This document shows, piece by piece, positions 7,326 through 13,208 of a stretch of 13,208 nt of DNA. The DNA comes from Beijerinckiaceae bacterium (GTDB lineage: Bacteria > Pseudomonadota > Alphaproteobacteria > Rhizobiales > Beijerinckiaceae): NCBI GenBank assembly GCA_947455285.1, contig CANGOK010000065.1, positions 1-13,208 of the forward strand, read 5' to 3'. Under the pieces are notes generated by a model. The model had not been told where the DNA came from and did no database searches. It saw only the letters and a list, made by a program, of their open reading frames with translations. Position 1 is the stretch's first letter. Every line of letters begins with the position of its first letter. A program made the position numbers and the translations under genes.

Positions 7326-7541
7326 TTAAGGGTCGATCAGCCTGCGGGCTTCATCCGGCAGCATGATCGGAATGCCGTCGCGGATTGGATAGGCGAGCCG
7401 GGCGCCGCGCGAAATGAGCTCCTGCCGCGTCGAATCATATTCGAGCGTATTCTTCGTCAGCGGACAAACAAGGATCTCCAGCAACCGGCGGTCGATCCGT
7501 GTGACTTGCGCTGCGCCCTGAGATGGATCCTGCGTGGCCAT
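7326..7541 (-). CDS. Trm112-like (UPF0434/YcaR family) small protein
   Basis: This 71-residue protein belongs to the Trm112/UPF0434 family. Eukaryotic and archaeal Trm112 activates several methyltransferases; the role of bacterial members is not well defined. The core runs from about R15, with LLEILVCPLTK (C26) and a conserved C-terminal block YPIRDGIPIMLPDEAR. Only one cysteine is present, so the zinc knuckle of other Trm112 proteins is absent; I recall single-cysteine forms as usual in Alphaproteobacteria. ATG 7541 has AGGAG five bases upstream, and that site overlaps the stop codon (TAG) of the gene before it. The gap is only 8 bases, so the two are likely translationally coupled. It is last in the quality-control cluster. 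Confidence 0.9.
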   Translation of the reverse strand: MATQDPSQGAAQVTRIDRRLLEILVCPLTKNTLEYDSTRQELISRGARLAYPIRDGIPIMLPDEARRLIDP

Positions 7542-7549
7542 GGCGGCTC

Positions 7550-8218
7550 CTATTGAAGCGAGGAGCTTGTGTCTGCGCCGCGCGCCAGCTCCATTTCCGT
7601 CGCCGCGATCAGAACTTCAGCGCGAGACTTGATGTCGGGGGCTTCGAGCAGCGCTTGCTTTTCACGCGGCCCGAAGGGGCTCATCATGGCCAGCGCATTG
7701 ACCAGCGCCTCATTGGGAGCCTGGTTGATGCCCTCCCAATCGATTTTCAGGCGGCTCGCTAGCGCAAAGCGCCGCAGCGCATCTAGCACGGCGTCCCGGT
7801 CGACATCCTTCTCGCCCGCGCGGGGAATCAAATCGACCGCGAAGTTGGCGTAATCAGCGCGCGCCTGCCGGTATGGGGTCATGACCGTCAGTTCTTCAAC
7901 GACCCGAAACCGCGCGACCCCGGTCAGGCTGAGCATATAGCGACCGTCGCCGGTTTCGGCGATCTGGGTGATGCGCCCAAGGCAGCCCACCCGCTCCAAG
8001 CGCGGATGGCGGGCGCGCTCGTCTTCGTTTTGCTGGGGCTGGATCATGCCGATCAGGCGATGGCTTTTCAGCGCATCGTCGATCATGGCCATGTAGCGCG
8101 GCTCGAAAATATTCAGTGGAAGCTGGCCTCGCGGCAGCAGCAAGGCCCCCGTCAGCGGGAAGACGGGAATCAGGTCCGGCAGCTCTTCGGCGCTTTTATA
8201 AGGCTTGTTGATGCTCAT
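7550..8218 (-). CDS. Lon N-terminal (substrate-binding) domain protein
   Basis: This is a stand-alone protein carrying only the LON substrate-binding, PUA-like domain, without the ATPase or protease parts of Lon. The 222-residue product opens with the diagnostic block LIPVFPLTGALLLPRGQLPL followed by NIFEPRY, and continues through MIGMIQP-type strands to an alpha-helical C-terminal half. The function of such solo proteins is unknown; recognition of misfolded proteins is often supposed. Two starts compete. ATG 8218 has a good GGAG site six bases upstream and starts with MSINKPYKSAEELPD, as in relatives. ATG 8242 overlaps the stop of the preceding thioredoxin gene (ATGA) but has no ribosome site. 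I prefer 8218. It sits between the thioredoxin-TPR and Trm112-like genes in one transcription unit. Confidence 0.92.
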   Translation of the reverse strand: MSINKPYKSAEELPDLIPVFPLTGALLLPRGQLPLNIFEPRYMAMIDDALKSHRLIGMIQPQQNEDERARHPRLERVGCLGRITQIAETGDGRYMLSLTGVARFRVVEELTVMTPYRQARADYANFAVDLIPRAGEKDVDRDAVLDALRRFALASRLKIDWEGINQAPNEALVNALAMMSPFGPREKQALLEAPDIKSRAEVLIAATEMELARGADTSSSLQ

Positions 8219-8238
8219 CGGGGACTCCGCAGTCCAAC

Positions 8239-9144
8239 TCATGAAAACAGGATGCCCGACAGGCGCCGGCGCGCGCCAAGCGTTTCGGGATCCGCCATGC
8301 CCCAGGCCTCGAAGAACTGGAGCAATTGCTTGCGTGCGGCCTCTTCGTTCCAGGCGCGGTCGCGGCGGATGGCTTCCAGAAGTTGATCTGCGGCCGCCCG
8401 TCTGTCGCCCCGGCCATTGAGGCCGATGGCGAGCTCGATACGCGCCGCATGGTCGGCCGGATCAGCCTCCACCCGCGCCATCAGGGGGGCGAGATCGCCC
8501 ACGGAAGCGGCCTGTTCGGCGACTTCGAGAGCGGCCCTGGCGGCGGCGATGGCGGCGTTCTTGTCTGCGCCAGCAGGCGCCTGATCGAGCACGGCGCGGG
8601 CCTGTTCAAGATCGCCAAGGGCGACAAGCGCGCGGGCGAGGCCTGCGAAACCTTTGAAGTCTGTCGGGTCGAGCGATAGGGCCTCGCTGAACAGCGCCGC
8701 CGCGCCCTGGGCGTCGCCGGCTGCAAGAACGGCTTCCGCCTCGGCCATCAGCTCCTCGCCCTCGCCGCCCAGCGGGCCGACGAGACGTTCCAGAAAGCCC
8801 TTGATCTGGCTCTCGGGCAGGGCGCCCATGAAACCGTCAACCGGCTGGCCCTTCTGGAAGGCGATCACGGCAGGAATCGACTTCACCCCGAGTTGGCCAG
8901 CGATCTCGGGATGTTCGTCAATGTTCATCTTGACGAGCTTCACCTTACCGCCAGCGGCTTTGATGACCTTTTCGATGACGGGCGTCAGCTGCTTGCAGGG
9001 GCCGCACCATGGCGCCCAGAAATCGACGAGAACGGGCTGGCGCGCGGATTCAGCGATCACATCGACCCGGAAGGAGGCGGTCGTCGTGTCCTTGATGAGA
9101 TCCGAGGCGCCGCTTCCCGCCTGATCGTTCTGCCCCAGCATCAT
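8239..9144 (-). CDS. CnoX/YbbN-like thioredoxin-TPR protein
   Basis: This is a co-chaperone-like protein that joins a thioredoxin domain to a TPR tail. CnoX holds stress-unfolded proteins and passes them to GroEL or DnaK. The 301-residue product has a thioredoxin domain at about 15-120 with the intact redox motif WCGPC (C47, C50) and cis-proline at P91 (SIP). Ala-rich TPR-type helices follow from about 130 to the end. E. coli CnoX lacks the redox pair, whereas the Caulobacter protein keeps it; this one is of the active kind. ATG codons at 9144 and 9141 share a GGAG site four and seven bases upstream; another ATG at 9171 has no good site and would add nine residues. The stop overlaps the alternative ATG 8242 of the next gene by four bases. 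A 75-base gap separates it from the upstream editing gene. Confidence 0.93.
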   Translation of the reverse strand: MMLGQNDQAGSGASDLIKDTTTASFRVDVIAESARQPVLVDFWAPWCGPCKQLTPVIEKVIKAAGGKVKLVKMNIDEHPEIAGQLGVKSIPAVIAFQKGQPVDGFMGALPESQIKGFLERLVGPLGGEGEELMAEAEAVLAAGDAQGAAALFSEALSLDPTDFKGFAGLARALVALGDLEQARAVLDQAPAGADKNAAIAAARAALEVAEQAASVGDLAPLMARVEADPADHAARIELAIGLNGRGDRRAAADQLLEAIRRDRAWNEEAARKQLLQFFEAWGMADPETLGARRRLSGILFS

Positions 9145-9219
9145 CCCGTCTCCATTGCCTGCGCGACCCATATGTCATCTCATCACATGGGGCGGATCGG
9201 CCAAATTAGCAATGTCCAG

Positions 9220-9720
9220 TCAAGCTTCCATGAGGCGAAGCAACAGCGGTTCGTGACCACAGGCGTTCAGGAAGCGAAGCAGATCCGGACCGGACAGGGT
9301 TGTCGTCCGAGTATTCGTGAGCGGATGGAAATTGACGGCCGGGGCTTGGGCCAGCTGTGCGTCGAGGACGATTGTGACAAGCCCTGCCTCATCATTGATC
9401 GCCCCAAAGGGGGTGACAGAGCCCGGCGTCACGCCCAGTAGCTCGAGCAGCGCTTCCGCTGAACCGAAGGAAACCTTGCCTCTGGCGCCGATCTCCATGT
9501 GGAGGGTCTTAAGGTCGATCTTCGCCTCCTCCTCCGCCACGATCAGGAAATATCGCTTCGCCCGGTCCCGCACGAAAAGATTTTTCGAATGGAGCCCGGG
9601 AATTTGGCCACGCAATGCCCGCGATTCCTCCACTGTGAAGAGAGGGGGATGATCGAAGTTCAGGGTCTCGATCCCCAGTTTTTCGAAGGTTTCGATGAGG
9701 TCTTCAGCCGTCTTGCTCAT
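9220..9720 (-). CDS. PrdX/ProXp-ala type trans-editing protein (YbaK fold)
   Basis: This is a free-standing editing domain of the YbaK/INS superfamily. PrdX/ProXp-ala removes alanine wrongly attached to tRNA(Pro) in trans, supporting prolyl-tRNA synthetase. The 166-residue length fits the group. Visible marks are HPPLFTVEES near the N-terminus, GLHSKNLFVRD with the conserved substrate-site lysine (K46, counterpart of K45 in Caulobacter ProXp-ala), GSVTPFGAIND, and the NFHPLTNTRTTTLS block. ATG 9720 has a modest AGGGAA site four bases upstream. The gene points the same way as the thioredoxin gene and may be co-transcribed with it; both serve protein quality control. Substrate choice (Ala-tRNA(Pro)) is inferred from family likeness. 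Confidence 0.9.
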   Translation of the reverse strand: MSKTAEDLIETFEKLGIETLNFDHPPLFTVEESRALRGQIPGLHSKNLFVRDRAKRYFLIVAEEEAKIDLKTLHMEIGARGKVSFGSAEALLELLGVTPGSVTPFGAINDEAGLVTIVLDAQLAQAPAVNFHPLTNTRTTTLSGPDLLRFLNACGHEPLLLRLMEA

Positions 9721-9770
9721 GGTTCCCTGCGTCTTGTTTCGCTAAATCGCGTAACCGCCAAACTCCCCTG

Positions 9771-9799
9771 TTGCAATCGCCAGCGCTTTGGGTCATATA
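9771..9799 (+). promoter_or_regulatory. Weak candidate promoter of tRNA-Gly
   Basis: TTGCAA (9771-9776) and CATATA (9794-9799) are 17 bases apart and would start transcription near 9807, some 28 bases before the tRNA. The -10 match is poor, so the call is tentative. Confidence 0.3.
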
Positions 9800-9834
9800 C
9801 CCGCCATCGGCGCTGCGGCGCTGGTGACACGGAT

Positions 9835-9909
9835 GCGGGTGTAGCTCAGGGGTAGAGCACAACCTTGCCAAGGTTGGGGTCGAGGGTTCGAATCCCTTCG
9901 CCCGCTCCA
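9835..9909 (+). tRNA. tRNA-Gly (anticodon GCC)
   Basis: The sequence folds as a full cloverleaf. The acceptor stem is GCGGGTG with CGCCCGC, including one G-T pair. The D arm is GCTC/GAGC, the anticodon stem CAACC/GGTTG has loop TTGCCAA, and the T arm GAGGG/CCCTT has TTCGAAT. The anticodon GCC is at 9867-9869 and reads GGC and GGT. The discriminator base is T and CCA is encoded (9907-9909). It is the only structural RNA I see in the window. Confidence 0.97.
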
Positions 9910-10316
9910 AATTTTCAGCGCTGAACCCCAGGCGCTTCTCATGAAAATGAGAAAATCCATATGCGGATCGAAAACGCATATTGGCGTTTATCGACCTATG
10001 TGACGCAGGGTCTCCGAGGCGGATTTCGCTGAGGGGTAATGATGCTGTCACTAGCTCCAAAGCAAAAACTTGACAAAGAACTTCTTGGGCCGTGCTCTAC
10101 GCCTGTTCCGAAGAGCTGCCCATTAAACGCCGATATGGTTCTGTCGGGCCAGAGCCCCGAAAAGAACCCTGATGAGGACAAGGGGCGAGCATTTGTTTGA
10201 TTCAAAATAGATTTTAGCTAACCTCCTTAACGTGGCGGGAAAGACTTAGCTCATCGTTGTCAGACACGAGGGTTACGGCTCCTCCAAGACCTCGCTCAAA
10301 AATAAGGGAGTGGACC
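9910..10316. other. Intergenic stretch between tRNA-Gly and lipocalin-like gene
   Basis: There is no well-supported gene in about 400 bases. It holds a 7-bp hairpin with a GAAA loop (9936-9942 with 9947-9953) and two competing short hairpins at 9959-9989, one of which (9972-9977 with 9984-9989, then TTTA) could weakly end the tRNA transcript. It also holds a small plus-strand reading frame at 10039-10200 (listed separately) and an AT-rich stretch at 10191-10220 with a poor promoter-like pair (TTGTTT, 16 bases, TAGCTA) ahead of the lipocalin-like gene. Confidence 0.6.
10039..10200 (+). CDS. Possible small protein of 53 residues
   Basis: An open frame starts with two adjacent ATG codons (10039 and 10042) behind GAGGGG at 10031-10036, a good ribosome site for the second ATG, and ends with TGA at 10198-10200. 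The product is hydrophilic and charged (KQKLDKELLG near the start, SPEKNPDEDKG near the end) with two cysteines. It has no signal peptide and resembles nothing I know. The frame may be accidental; the good ribosome site is the only positive evidence. Confidence 0.25.
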   Translation: MMLSLAPKQKLDKELLGPCSTPVPKSCPLNADMVLSGQSPEKNPDEDKGRAFV

Positions 10317-10823
10317 GTGAATGCTTTAAAGACAGCCGGCTTTTTCGTCTTGGCGACCCTATCCGCCGCTTCACTCAATATCGCAGCCGCTCAAGAAAAA
10401 GCGCGAGATATCGCTGTCGGCAATTGGAAGCTCGTGAAATCTTTCGGGACCAATGCCGACGGTACCACACGACCCGGTTTTGGCGGGGTTCCCACGGGAA
10501 TGTTGATCCTCACCAAGGATGGCTATTTTTCAAACGTCTCGATGCGCGCCGATCTTCCTTCATTCAAATCAGGGAACCGAATGGAAGGCACCGCGCAAGA
10601 AAATGCGGCTGTAGCGGCAGGCAGCATCTCGACTTATGGACGTTACACGGTTTCGGATGACGGTAAGAAGCTGATCTTCAAGATACTGGGCAGCACGTGG
10701 AAGGACTGGGTTGGCGCTACACAGGAACGCGAGTTGAGCGTCTCCAAGGAGAAGCTGGAATATGTGACCAAGTCCTCCGTTAGCGGGACCACAATAATGT
10801 CATTCGAACGGTTCAGCGATTGA
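10317..10823 (+). CDS. Exported lipocalin-like domain protein
   Basis: This 168-residue protein has a signal peptide (NALKTAGFFVLATLSAASL, likely cut after A23-A24-A25). It is followed by a domain resembling the lipocalin-like family Lipocalin_5 (PF13924): GNWKLVKSF at the first strand, GMLILTKDGYFS, YGRYTVSDDGKKLIFKI and a C-terminal TTIMSFERF. The family's ligand and role are not established. I start at GTG 10317 because AAGGGAG lies six bases upstream and the signal peptide then begins properly; the in-frame TTG at 10257 adds 20 charged residues and has no such site. It is the only confident plus-strand protein gene in the window. A hairpin follows nine bases past the stop. Base composition is AT-richer than in the genes left of the tRNA. 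Confidence 0.8.
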   Translation: MNALKTAGFFVLATLSAASLNIAAAQEKARDIAVGNWKLVKSFGTNADGTTRPGFGGVPTGMLILTKDGYFSNVSMRADLPSFKSGNRMEGTAQENAAVAAGSISTYGRYTVSDDGKKLIFKILGSTWKDWVGATQERELSVSKEKLEYVTKSSVSGTTIMSFERFSD

Positions 10824-10831
10824 CATAATTG

Positions 10832-10861
10832 AAGCCCCGATAGGTTCAACTATCGGGGCTT
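10832..10861 (+). terminator. Hairpin after the lipocalin-like gene, possibly bidirectional
   Basis: A perfect 12-bp stem (10832-10843 with 10850-10861) encloses a 6-base loop and begins eight bases past the TGA. The T-run on the plus strand is only three bases, so termination may be partial. It lies between convergent genes and could also act on minus-strand transcripts from the phosphatase gene, which ends at 10932. Confidence 0.65.
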
Positions 10862-10931
10862 TGAACTCTAGGAACAGGACCCCTGCACGGCTCCTGATCG
10901 AAGGTCATTTTAAACAAAACGCGACGGCCAA

Positions 10932-11663
10932 TTAATCAGAAAACGCCAAAACGCGCCTGACTTCGGCTCGTGCTTCAGCAAAGTCTGCGAGGAACGCTGC
11001 GCTGTGGCGCATCTCAACCGCACAGGCTACGGCGAGGATGCGGCCAGCTTCGATATCGCTTGGGAAGTGAACTCCACCGATCACACGATTGAGCCCATAT
11101 TCACGGGCGCGTCGCATGATCGCGTCCCGTTTTTCTGGGATCATGTCTGACAAAACAATTTCCGCAAGCCATCCGAATGTCGCATGTCCGCTGGGATAAG
11201 AACCTTCATTATCGAACTTGCCGACCGGTTTGAGATTCGGGTTCGACGCAGGTGGACGCAAGCGCTCCCAGCGCTCCTTGCCTTGCTTGTTCAGATTGCT
11301 TTCCGTTTTATAGACCGACGTGAAAAATTTTGAGGTGATCGGCATTCCCTCCGTTCGAAACTTATCACCCAGAACATCTGCAAAAATAAAAATGCTCTGA
11401 TTGGAGTCGCTCAGAGATTTGCTCGCCATCTTTTCATCTCTGAGGCTTTGCCATCTCTCCACGATCAACTTGTCTTCCTATTCTTCCAGGCCGACTGGAG
11501 GCGTGGACAAGTACCGGGTCGAGTCGAATGACTTTGGATCGATATAAACCTTCACATTATCGACGATGTAAGATCCGCTCTGCGCGCCATCTGCGAAGGG
11601 GCTCGTTGCAAATCCCATCATGGTGAATAGCGCTAGAGCCAATTGGGCCGATTTGATCTGCAT
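10932..11663 (-). pseudogene. Class A acid phosphatase / PAP2 gene with in-frame amber codon
   Basis: Read through, the frame gives 243 codons, a normal size for a secreted class A non-specific acid phosphatase (PhoN-like, PAP2 fold). It starts with a signal peptide (MQIKSAQLALALFTMMGF, cut near FADG), then YLSTPPVGLEE. Codon 62 is TAG (11478-11480), and the same frame resumes with EDKLIVERWQSLRDEK and runs unbroken to TAA at 10932. The catalytic motif is complete in the second part: K129-X6-R136-P137, PSGH at 157-160, and R193-X5-H199-X3-D203. As it stands only a 61-residue stub would be made. A TTG at 11468 could start the rest, but without the signal peptide. One stop and otherwise clean motifs suggest a recent nonsense mutation, amber readthrough or a sequencing error. 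ATG 11663 lies 40 bases after an exported protein gene, perhaps in one operon. Confidence 0.8.
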
Positions 11664-11703
11664 TGATTGCTTCTTCCTTCGCCACGAGCTGTCTTCGCTA
11701 CTC

Positions 11704-12126
11704 TTATTTATGCTGAATGAAGGCGATTGAGCACTGTCTGCTTTCTGCGCCTTTGGTCATCGTCCATTCCTGCGCGCCGCGAAGGATGCCTGACTCGTCT
11801 TTTAGACTTCCGGAATATTTGCCGATGAAAGAACTTTCATTGGAATCAAAACGAGATTCGATCTGAATTTCTCCATTCGGGGAAATCGAGCCCAAAGCGC
11901 TCTCATTGCTGACGACGAATGTTCGGGCCGGATTGAAGATGGGCCTTGTGAGCACGACCTTTTCACCGTCAATCACAACGCTGACCGGTGACTGCAACAG
12001 ATTGCGGGTCGTCGAGAGCTTCTGGCAAACGATATAGCCGGAATAATTCACTCTGGGTTCGGCGAACGCCGCAGGCGTCGTCGCCAACAGGATGTATGTG
12101 ATGGCGATGGATTGATTGAGATTCAT
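11704..12126 (-). CDS. Exported hypothetical protein, 140 residues
   Basis: I do not recognise a named family. The product has a clear signal peptide (MNLNQSIAITYILLATTPAA, cut after AFA at residue 22). The mature part looks beta-rich: NYSGYIVCQKL, VSVVIDGEKVVLTRPIF, GEIQIESRFDSNESSFIGKY, and a final WTMTKGAESRQC. Two cysteines (C34, C132) sit near the two ends of the mature protein and could form a disulfide in the periplasm. ATG 12126 has no strong ribosome site (GGGTGAAT upstream). It is followed after 40 bases by the broken phosphatase gene on the same strand and preceded after 77 bases by another exported protein gene, so the three may share a transcript. Base composition is AT-rich like its neighbours. 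Confidence 0.8.
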   Translation of the reverse strand: MNLNQSIAITYILLATTPAAFAEPRVNYSGYIVCQKLSTTRNLLQSPVSVVIDGEKVVLTRPIFNPARTFVVSNESALGSISPNGEIQIESRFDSNESSFIGKYSGSLKDESGILRGAQEWTMTKGAESRQCSIAFIQHK

Positions 12127-12203
12127 TGAGGATTCACCCGCTTGTGATCCTCCACACTACTCTCAGGTTCCTGAATGCGTCCGATCACGCTTCTTCGAAG
12201 CCG

Positions 12204-13121
12204 TCAGGGTTGCGAGGCCAGTTTCGCGGGCAGACGTCGACCAAACCATTCCACCATATCTTCGCTGGGCATGGCGTAGCGACCGTCCTTGGAATCAAAG
12301 CGAACGGTGAAGGGTTCGGATCTCGTCACTGGTGAGGAATCATCGAGGGAGAAGATCTTCTTCGATCCGGTCTTCCTCTTGAGAGTCAGCTCCAGCGCGT
12401 GAAGTCCGCCTGCGCCAGGTTGGAAACCGTAATCGATGCGATTGGATATGCACGGCTTGTTCTGATCGCCGCTGCAGCTTTGTTCATTGCCTTTGTAGGT
12501 GATGAAATCCACCATGCGTTTTTGCTTGGGCGTGAACACGCCGCCCACGTGGATGAGCGTGGTCATTTCCTGCTCAAGGCCATTCGCCTTGAAATGATCC
12601 GTCACCTCCCAGGCATAGGTGTCGATGGCCACTTCGACGAAGCGAAAATCTTTCTCCTCCGCGGGCGCCTGTCGCGTTCCAAATTCATAAAGACCGTCGA
12701 GTTCTTTAAACACAAAGCCCTTATCCTCGCCGCTGGAGGCGAAATGCATGAACATCACGACGCCGGTCTTCAGCGCGCTGGCCTGATAATCCTTGCCTGA
12801 GATTGCGAAATAATAGTCGCTCTTGTCGTTGGAGCCACGCATGGCGAATTTCGCGGGCTGCATGCAGAAGCGACGAGCGCGTGTCTCAAGGGTCCAGCAC
12901 TTCGCGTTCTGATCATAGGGGCCAACCGTTTTCATGACGGCGGTCCAGATCTGCTGCTGCTTACCCGTATCGACGTTTAATTTTGTCTTCTTCAATTGCT
13001 CAAGTCTGGGGGCGGGCTTTTCCGCGTCGCCCAAGGCGGCGACGCTGCCGAGCGTCATTGCGGCGCCCAGCGCAAAGGCCAGCGTCGTCATCGTCATTGA
13101 TCTGTTTTTAAAAAACAGCAT
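12204..13121 (-). CDS. Exported hypothetical protein, 305 residues
   Basis: I do not recognise the family. From ATG 13121 the product carries a signal peptide (NRSMTMTTLAFALGAAMTLG, cut somewhere in the following SVAALGDA stretch). The mature protein has two cysteine pairs, C75/C86 (around CWTLETRARRFCMQP) and C216/C224 (CSGDQNKPC), both suited to short disulfide loops outside the cytoplasm. Other parts are hydrophilic with many aromatic residues (EVAIDTYAWEVTDHFK, MVDFITYKGNEQ). A TTG at 13127 could add two residues; I chose the ATG. On the minus strand TTGTCC (13169-13164) and GATAAA (13145-13140), 18 bases apart, form a possible weak promoter close to the start. It is first in a possible run of three exported-protein genes. 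The flank at 13128-13208 shows nothing else. Confidence 0.82.
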   Translation of the reverse strand: MLFFKNRSMTMTTLAFALGAAMTLGSVAALGDAEKPAPRLEQLKKTKLNVDTGKQQQIWTAVMKTVGPYDQNAKCWTLETRARRFCMQPAKFAMRGSNDKSDYYFAISGKDYQASALKTGVVMFMHFASSGEDKGFVFKELDGLYEFGTRQAPAEEKDFRFVEVAIDTYAWEVTDHFKANGLEQEMTTLIHVGGVFTPKQKRMVDFITYKGNEQSCSGDQNKPCISNRIDYGFQPGAGGLHALELTLKRKTGSKKIFSLDDSSPVTRSEPFTVRFDSKDGRYAMPSEDMVEWFGRRLPAKLASQP

Positions 13122-13208
13122 GCTCAAACCTGTTCGCCTTTTATCTTGCGCGCTTCAGCCTGTGGACAAACTCGTATCACTCGCAGGGCTCGTCGCGCTT
13201 GACTGGGC

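Noticed and set aside
9235..9240. Lack of a clear promoter between the editing gene and the thioredoxin gene
   Set aside because: A TTGACT near the end of the editing gene has no -10 partner at proper spacing, so I do not call a promoter there.
9704..10060. Minus-strand frame across the tRNA, with GFEPSTPTLAR in its product
   Set aside because: This is the well-known false protein from reading the opposite strand of a tRNA gene.
9996..10205. Minus-strand 69-residue frame starting with TTG
   Set aside because: The AAGGAGG upstream is about 16 bases from the TTG, too far, and the product resembles no known protein.
10932..11468. The second part of the phosphatase as a separate gene
   Set aside because: It continues in the same frame as the signal-peptide stub, begins only at a TTG without a ribosome site, and would lack export. 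A single interrupted gene explains both parts.
13102..13118. Inverted repeat CTGTTTTTAAAAAACAG
   Set aside because: It lies within the first codons of the 305-residue exported protein and is low-complexity AT sequence, so chance is likely.
1..13208. CRISPR arrays, insertion sequences, toxin-antitoxin pairs and riboswitches
   Set aside because: I looked for regularly spaced repeats, transposase-like proteins, small paired genes and conserved leader folds, and saw none that stand up.

Overview
The window looks like a chromosomal segment of a GC-rich alphaproteobacterium, most likely of the order Hyphomicrobiales (Rhizobiales). This rests on the protein sequences, on the ftsK / amtB-glnK / tesB neighbourhood, on the thioredoxin / Lon-N / Trm112 gene cluster, and on a CtrA-type box with a GANTC site before ftsK. 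The genus cannot be fixed from the sequence alone. All confident protein genes but one lie on the minus strand.

Region 1 (1-2700) is ftsK, the DNA translocase of the divisome, with a putative cell-cycle promoter (CtrA box, -10 element, GANTC) upstream. Region 2 (2660-7325) is a nitrogen module. It holds glnK-amtB as a two-gene operon with a sigma-54 promoter and a strong terminator, then tesB (acyl-CoA thioesterase II), then a second ammonium transporter gene with its own near-consensus sigma-54 promoter and no adjacent glnK. Both transporters keep the twin-histidine pore and the cytoplasmic tail that PII proteins contact. They are probably induced by nitrogen limitation (NtrC with sigma-54) and gated by GlnK. 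A long hairpin separates the second amtB from tesB, and a perfect 18-bp palindrome lies upstream of the second amtB.

Region 3 (7326-9720) is a tight protein/tRNA quality-control cluster read on the minus strand: PrdX-type Ala-tRNA(Pro) editing protein, CnoX-like thioredoxin-TPR protein, Lon-N-domain protein, Trm112-like protein. Overlaps or very short gaps point to translational coupling among the last three. Region 4 is a plus-strand tRNA-Gly(GCC) at 9835-9909.

Region 5 (9910-13208) differs in character. It is AT-richer, with larger gaps and mostly exported proteins of unknown role: a lipocalin-like protein on the plus strand, then on the minus strand a class A acid phosphatase/PAP2 gene broken by one in-frame amber codon, and two exported hypothetical proteins. 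It begins right after a tRNA gene, so it may be accessory DNA, but I see no integrase or flanking repeat. I found no CRISPR array, insertion sequence, phage gene or clearly new multi-gene system. The most notable items are the amber-interrupted phosphatase, the sigma-54 control of both ammonium transporters, and the unexplained palindromes.
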